A stretch of 64,000 nt of DNA from Microbacterium suaedae (GTDB lineage Bacteria; Actinomycetota; Actinomycetes; Actinomycetales; Microbacteriaceae). The notes beneath the pieces are model-generated. The model was given only the letters and a program-made list of their open reading frames with translations, was not told where the DNA came from and searched no databases. A program made the translations under genes and the position numbers. Location of the stretch: positions 62,001 through 126,000 of the forward strand of contig NZ_PNFD01000001.1 of assembly GCF_003254645.1 (NCBI RefSeq), in the 5' to 3' direction. This document shows, piece after piece, positions 59,930 to 64,000 of the stretch. The number at the start of each line of letters is the position of its first letter. The first letter of the stretch is position 1.

Positions 59930-61063
59930 TCAGCTGGCCGAACAGCTGGGCAGCTCGGCATCGTCGCCCGAGCCGATGGCTTCGACGGCCTCAACTGCGG
60001 AGGAGAGGGTGTCGATCTCGACGACCCGCAGCCCATCCGGGACGTTCCCGACGACCTCGCCGCAGTTCCCTGCGGGAGCGAGGAAGTACTCGGCTCCCGC
60101 GTCGCGCGCGCCGTGCATCTTCTGACGGATCCCGCCGATCGCGCCGACCTGCCCGTCGGCCGTGATCGTCCCCGTCCCCGCGATCTGCTCATCGCCCGTG
60201 AGCTCCCCCGGTGTCAGCACGTCGATGATTCCGAGCGCGAACATCGTCCCGGCGCTGGGGCCGCCGACATCGTCGAGCTGGATCGACACGTCGATGGGAA
60301 GCTCGAATGACGTGCTGAGGCCGATACCGAGGAGCCAGCTCCCCTCATCCTCGGTCTCGGCGAACTCCGGCGTCACACGCACGGTGTGCTCCTCGCCGTC
60401 TCGTTCGAGGGTCAGTTCGACGGCTGAGCCTTCGGCAGCGTTCACGATCTCCCGCAATCCGTTCACATCGTCGAGCGTCTCGCCTTCCGCCGCCAGGATC
60501 CGATCGCCCTCCTCGACGACGCCCGCGGACGGTGAGTCATCCGTCAGCGAGACCACGCGGATGTCGGTCGGGACGTCGTAGCCGAGCTGCACGAGAGCCG
60601 CCGCGGCGGCCTGCCCCTGTGAGTCGGTCATCAGCGCCGCATTCTGCTGCTCGCGTTCCTCGGTCGTCACGCCTTCGGGGAAGAGCGCGTCGAGGGGGAC
60701 GATCGCGCGGGATGGGTCGAGCCATGCCAGCGCGAGCTCGCTCCACGACAGCGGATGCTCGCGGTTCCCGACGACCTGCACCGTCGTGAGGAATAGCGCC
60801 CCCGATGTGTCATACGTGTCGACACCGTCGACCTCGATGAGGGGCACCTCCTCACCGTCATCGAGCACGACGTCGCCGATCGTGTTGTAGACAGGGCCGG
60901 GTTGTTCGAGCACGTACGACGTCGGCAGGAGGCTCATGACGAGCAGCGCGACGAGCGCCACGCCGAGCGCCCCCACGCCGAAGACAGTCCGCCGTGGCCA
61001 CCCGCGGCTCTCGTGCGGAGGATCGTCGCTCGGCCGAGCGGTGGCATCGTCGAACAGCGTCAC
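59930..61063 (-). CDS. Lon-like PDZ-domain serine protease (YlbL type)
   Basis: 377 residues from a GTG at 61063 with AAGGGAG 8 nt upstream. One TM helix (about 25-47), a PDZ domain (about 135-235) and a C-terminal Lon-type proteolytic domain with catalytic Ser270 (DVGGPSAGTMFAL) and Lys315 (GGIRQKMHGA), 45 residues apart as in Lon. No ATPase domain. Membrane-anchored with the active part outside; substrates unknown. It is 48 bp upstream of the UPF0182 gene, a conserved actinobacterial pairing, and divergent from the DUF2342 gene. Confidence 0.93.
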   Translation of the reverse strand: MTLFDDATARPSDDPPHESRGWPRRTVFGVGALGVALVALLVMSLLPTSYVLEQPGPVYNTIGDVVLDDGEEVPLIEVDGVDTYDTSGALFLTTVQVVGNREHPLSWSELALAWLDPSRAIVPLDALFPEGVTTEEREQQNAALMTDSQGQAAAAALVQLGYDVPTDIRVVSLTDDSPSAGVVEEGDRILAAEGETLDDVNGLREIVNAAEGSAVELTLERDGEEHTVRVTPEFAETEDEGSWLLGIGLSTSFELPIDVSIQLDDVGGPSAGTMFALGIIDVLTPGELTGDEQIAGTGTITADGQVGAIGGIRQKMHGARDAGAEYFLAPAGNCGEVVGNVPDGLRVVEIDTLSSAVEAVEAIGSGDDAELPSCSAS

Positions 61064-61226
61064 GAAAGGCTCCCTTCGCGCGCCGGACTCTGCTCCGCGG
61101 CCATCGGCGTTCGCGGGGGGCGTACGGCTCACACGGCGAGAAGCCGCGTGAGAGTCGGCGCGTCCGATTAGCGTAGAACCTGATCCCACGGAACACGCTG
61201 AGGATCGCGGCGGAAAGGCGGCTGAC

Positions 61227-62603
61227 GTGACCGACGACAACAATCCCGAGGACGACTTCCAGGAGATGCTGCGCCGCATGCTCGGCGGCGGCGAGGGCTC
61301 GCCATTCGGTGCGGGCGGCCTCGACCCCGAGCAGCTGAAGAACATGGGGATCGACATGGATCCAGCGATGATGCAGCAGATGATGATGGCCTTCCAGAGC
61401 GCGATGTCTGGCCAGGGCGACGGGATCTCGTGGGATTCCGCGCGCGTCGGGGCCCTGCACGTCGCCAATCAGGAGAGCCGCGGCGTCACCTCCGGACAGC
61501 GCACAGACCTCGACCAGGCGTTCCACCTCGCCGATCTGTGGCTGAGCGAGGCGACATCCATCGCACCGACGGGCGAGGCGCCCCTGGTGCTCACACGCGG
61601 TGACTGGGTGGAGCGCACGCTCCCCGTCTGGCAGGAGATGGCGGAGCCCGTCGCCGAGAGCATCGCAGACGCCCTCACGGAGGCGCTGCGGACGCAGGCC
61701 CCCGAAGAGATGCAGCAGATGGTGCAGAGCGCCAGCCGCATGCTCCGTCAGGTCGGCGGCACCCTGTTCGCGACGCAGCTCGGCCAGGTCGTCGGACGGC
61801 TCTCGAAGGAGGTCGTCTCCGGCGGTGATGTCGGGATCCCCGTGATGCCCGCAGGCGTGGCGGCGATCCTCCCCCAGAACTTCGCCGATCTCGGCCACGG
61901 ACTCGAGATTCCTGACGACCAGCTCGCGCTCTACTTCGCGGCACGCGAGCTCGCCCACGCCCGCCTGTTCAAGCACGCGAAGTGGCTGCGCCTGCACGTC
62001 ATGAGCCAGGTCACGGACTACGCGCGGGGCATCCACGTCGACACCGAAGCGCTCGAGGAACTCGCAGGTCGCTTCGATCCGAGCAATCCGGAAGAGCTCC
62101 AGGAGGCGCTGCAGTCGGGCGCACTGCTCCCCCAGCAGACCGAGGCGCAGCAGGCCGCGCTCGCTCGCCTGGAGAACATGCTCGCCCTCATTGAGGGGTG
62201 GGTCGATGTCGTCGCCGCCGAGGCGACGGGACGCGTGCCGAGCCTCGACCGGATCGCCGAGGCCACGCGTCGCCGCCGCGCGGTCGGCGGGCCGGCGCAG
62301 GACGCGCTCGGTGCTCTCGTCGGTCTGCAGCTGCGCCCGCGCCGCCTGCGCGAGGCAGCCGCGATGTGGCGCGCCGTCGGCGACGCCGTCGGGCAGGGAG
62401 ACCGCGATGCCCTGTGGGACTACCCGGATCTCGTGCCGACGGCGGAGGACATCGACGACCCGTCCGCGCTGATCGCGCGGCTCGAGGCCGCCGCGCGCGG
62501 AGATGCAGCGCCACGCGATGAGATGGACGACGCCCTCGCCCGTCTTCTCGCCGAGGAGAGCGACGGCACCGACGACGAGCCGGGCGGACCGCGCCCAGTC
62601 TGA
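61227..62603 (+). CDS. DUF2342 / zincin-2 family putative metallohydrolase
   Basis: 458-residue actinobacterial protein. The first about 60 residues are acidic/Met-rich (DPAMMQQMMMAFQSAM). The zincin-like helix is YFAARELAHARLFKHAKWL (236-254), with Glu241 and His244 in place of a full HExxH; a later Glu in EGWVD may be the third ligand. It has been related to the coenzyme F420-associated group by family name, but the true role is unknown. GTG start with GGAAAGG 9 nt upstream. The neighbourhood protease / DUF2342 / E1-like / uvrD is conserved in actinobacteria. Confidence 0.88.
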   Translation: MTDDNNPEDDFQEMLRRMLGGGEGSPFGAGGLDPEQLKNMGIDMDPAMMQQMMMAFQSAMSGQGDGISWDSARVGALHVANQESRGVTSGQRTDLDQAFHLADLWLSEATSIAPTGEAPLVLTRGDWVERTLPVWQEMAEPVAESIADALTEALRTQAPEEMQQMVQSASRMLRQVGGTLFATQLGQVVGRLSKEVVSGGDVGIPVMPAGVAAILPQNFADLGHGLEIPDDQLALYFAARELAHARLFKHAKWLRLHVMSQVTDYARGIHVDTEALEELAGRFDPSNPEELQEALQSGALLPQQTEAQQAALARLENMLALIEGWVDVVAAEATGRVPSLDRIAEATRRRRAVGGPAQDALGALVGLQLRPRRLREAAAMWRAVGDAVGQGDRDALWDYPDLVPTAEDIDDPSALIARLEAAARGDAAPRDEMDDALARLLAEESDGTDDEPGGPRPV

Positions 62604-62616
62604 CTCGACGACGATG

Positions 62617-62652
62617 TCCACAGGCGGAACTCGCGCATCCGCCTGTGGATAA
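62617..62652 (+). terminator. Hairpin after the DUF2342 gene, ending in a consensus DnaA box
   Basis: Perfect 12-bp stem (62617-62628 with 62638-62649) and a 9-nt loop, 13 nt after the stop. The right arm runs into TGTGGATAA (62644-62652), an exact inverse DnaA box. Confidence 0.6.
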
Positions 62653-62677
62653 CCGTCCGTCGTGCCGATGACCGCGA

Positions 62678-62683
62678 CAGAAT
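62678..62683 (+). promoter_or_regulatory. -10 box of the leaderless E1-like gene
   Basis: CAGAAT ending 6 nt before the ATG at 62690. Confidence 0.45.
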
Positions 62684-62689
62684 CGCCGC

Positions 62690-63550
62690 ATGGCGATGAT
62701 CGAGCTCGACCCTGCGTACCCGGTGCTGTGGCGAGACGCCCGCTCGGTGCAGATCGGAGCACGGCCCGCGTTCTGCGTGCTGGACGACCCGCCCGCCTGG
62801 CAGCTCGAGCTCCTCGAGTCGCTCGCTGCGGGGATCCCCGCGGGACGGATCGCCGGCGTGGCGGCCGCGCTCGGCGCCGAGCCGCGCGCGGCATCCGACT
62901 TCGTCGCCCGTCTCGCTCCGATCCTGCGCGAGGTCGAGGTGCCGCACGAGATCTCGCTCGTCACATCCGATCGCGTGCCCCACGAGGCTGTCCTCGGCGT
63001 CTTCGGCGCCCTCCGCGATGCGGGCTTCGCGCCCGTCCGCGCCACCTCGCGCGCCGCGGTGGGAGCGGCGCGGACAGCTGTTCTGGTCAGCACCGAGGTC
63101 GTCCCTCCGCATCTCGCGCGCGAGCTCATGGGCGCGGATATCCCGCACGTGCCGCTCGCCCTCGAACCGCGCCGCGCGCTCGTCGGTCCGTTCGTGCTTC
63201 CCGGCGAGACTGCCTGCCTCGCCTGTCTCTGGGCTCACGAGAGCGACCGCGACCCAGCCTGGCCGACGATCGCCACTCAGCTCGTCGCCCGCCCCCACCC
63301 TGATCCGCCGAGCCGCTCGCTCGCCACCCTGGCGACCGCCCTGATCCCGCGCGTGATCGCGAGCGTCGACGGTTCTTCGGGTCGCTCGCGCTCCGTCACC
63401 GTGGCGAGCGACGGCCGCCGTCGCTGGCGGTCCCATCGCCCGCACGCAGCGTGTCTGTGCCGATCTCCGCGAGAAAGCGAGACGCCTGTCGCGTCGATCG
63501 TCCGGAGCCCGCCGACCACGACAGCGACAGGGACGTCTCGGCGCGAGTGA
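62690..63550 (+). CDS. E1/cyclodehydratase-like protein (TOMM leader-peptide-binding family), stand-alone
   Basis: 286 residues. [15 protein letters not shown] at the start and [29 protein letters not shown] (165-193) match E1-like cyclodehydratase partners of YcaO systems. Cysteines C176/C179 (CLAC) and C255/C257 (CLC) form a likely zinc site. There is no ThiF ATP-binding domain, no YcaO and no precursor gene nearby, so the protein may bind a peptide or partner without cyclising it. The last about 50 codons lie antisense to uvrD (155-bp overlap). Leaderless start; a second ATG two codons later is possible. Confidence 0.7.
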   Translation: MAMIELDPAYPVLWRDARSVQIGARPAFCVLDDPPAWQLELLESLAAGIPAGRIAGVAAALGAEPRAASDFVARLAPILREVEVPHEISLVTSDRVPHEAVLGVFGALRDAGFAPVRATSRAAVGAARTAVLVSTEVVPPHLARELMGADIPHVPLALEPRRALVGPFVLPGETACLACLWAHESDRDPAWPTIATQLVARPHPDPPSRSLATLATALIPRVIASVDGSSGRSRSVTVASDGRRRWRSHRPHAACLCRSPRESETPVASIVRSPPTTTATGTSRRE

Positions 63551-64000
63551 TGCCCACGTATGCGAGACGCCGCTCCTCGTCGATTCCTTCCAAGGACGAT
63601 GCATACGAGATCGGCAACAGCCCTTCCGACGCGCCGATGAGGAACACGTGCGGCCATTCGAGCCCCTTCGCCGCGTGCAGTGTGGCGAGCGTCACTGTGC
63701 GCACGGCGGGCTCATGCTGATCCTTGGCGCGCGCCAACAGCCGATCGGCGAACCCGCGCAGTGTAGCGTTCTCGCCCTCGTCCTCGGCGAGACGAAGGAT
63801 GGTCTGCCGCGCCTCCCACGCACCGCGCAGCGCGCCTCCCGCCTCGGGCGCATCGTCGGTGTGCCCGAGACCCCGGAGAACGTCGCGCACGGCCGATGCG
63901 AAGCCCCTCTCGCTCGGCGCGACGGCGGCGGCGCGGATGGCCATGATCGCCTGGCGAACCTCGGGCATGTCGAAGAAGCGGGTACCGCCGAGCACTCCCG
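63396..64000 (-). CDS. UvrD/PcrA-family DNA helicase, C-terminal part
   Basis: The gene runs off the right edge of the window; 201 C-terminal residues are seen. Motif IV-VI region: [43 protein letters not shown] (motif V) and [22 protein letters not shown] (motif VI). SF1A helicase of the UvrD2 type, judged by position next to the E1-like and DUF2342 genes and by the SRFLAEI ending; the usual C-terminal HRDC domain is not present. The 3' end overlaps the convergent E1-like gene. Confidence 0.9.
   Translation of the reverse strand, partial: GVLGGTRFFDMPEVRQAIMAIRAAAVAPSERGFASAVRDVLRGLGHTDDAPEAGGALRGAWEARQTILRLAEDEGENATLRGFADRLLARAKDQHEPAVRTVTLATLHAAKGLEWPHVFLIGASEGLLPISYASSLEGIDEERRLAYVGITRAETSLSLSWSAGSGRSTRQASRFLAEIGTDTLRAGDGTASDGGRRSPR

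Noticed and set aside
62617..62652. Replication origin element
   Set aside because: A single DnaA box without dnaA, dnaN, AT-rich unwinding region or box cluster.
62690..63550. RiPP (thiazole/oxazole) biosynthetic cluster
   Set aside because: No YcaO, dehydrogenase, precursor peptide or transporter nearby.

Overview
The window is chromosomal DNA from a high-GC actinobacterium, most likely Microbacterium or a close relative in the Microbacteriaceae. The grounds are the strong G/C third-position bias in every real gene; the core order mutM-rnc-rpmF-DUF177-coaD-recG // rsmD, thiL, DUF3515, ddl-gpsA-plsC-murA-leuD-leuC; families typical of actinobacteria (DUF3039, UPF0182, DUF2342/zincin_2, a compact Tad locus); and many promoters that place a TANNNT box only 6-8 nt before the start codon, which implies leaderless mRNAs. 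Most of the window is ordinary housekeeping sequence. No prophage, integron, CRISPR array, insertion sequence or restriction system was seen.

Layout. 1-13 kb: DNA repair, rRNA processing, CoA, cell-wall precursor (murA, ddl), phospholipid (gpsA, plsC) and leucine (leuCD) genes, nearly all on the minus strand; leuCD has a probable Leu-rich leader peptide. 13-21 kb: a TerC-family exporter behind a probable yybP-ykoY Mn riboswitch, tRNA-Glu(CTC), a metallo-hydrolase, a CaiB-type CoA transferase, two tandem paralogous membrane proteins of unknown function, a lipid/diacylglycerol kinase, a TRIC channel and tRNA-Gln(CTG). 21-33.5 kb: gltX, three MFS transporters, a FAH-family hydrolase, ilvE, leuB, serA, two small membrane proteins and prfB. 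33.5-38 kb: a seven-gene Tad pilus/secretion operon whose genes overlap by 1-4 bp at nearly every junction. 38-45 kb: LMW phosphatase, tRNA-Leu(TAG), rdgB-rph-murI, pncB, DUF3039 and an ABC exporter. 45-52 kb: a cell-surface polymer region with an NTP transferase, three CDP-glycerol glycerophosphotransferase-like proteins and a GT2 glycosyltransferase. 52-55.7 kb: an HtrA-like protease, a glutamine-transaminase-like / omega-amidase-like convergent pair and initiator tRNA-fMet. 55.8-56.9 kb: a 1.1-kb non-coding block built from four large palindromic modules in tandem. 57-64 kb: UPF0182 membrane protein, Lon-like PDZ protease, DUF2342 zincin, an E1/cyclodehydratase-like protein and the 3' end of a uvrD-type helicase gene.

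The parts most worth follow-up are the palindromic repeat array (about 56143-56900), the proposed leaderless leucine leader peptide and alternative hairpins before leuC, the candidate Mn riboswitch before terC, the tandem unknown membrane proteins, the unusual pilin signals in the Tad operon, and two gene overlaps that are long for their type (gpsA/ddl, 95 bp same strand; E1-like/uvrD, 155 bp antisense). All functional statements come from reading the sequence and recalling family motifs; no database search or folding program was run.
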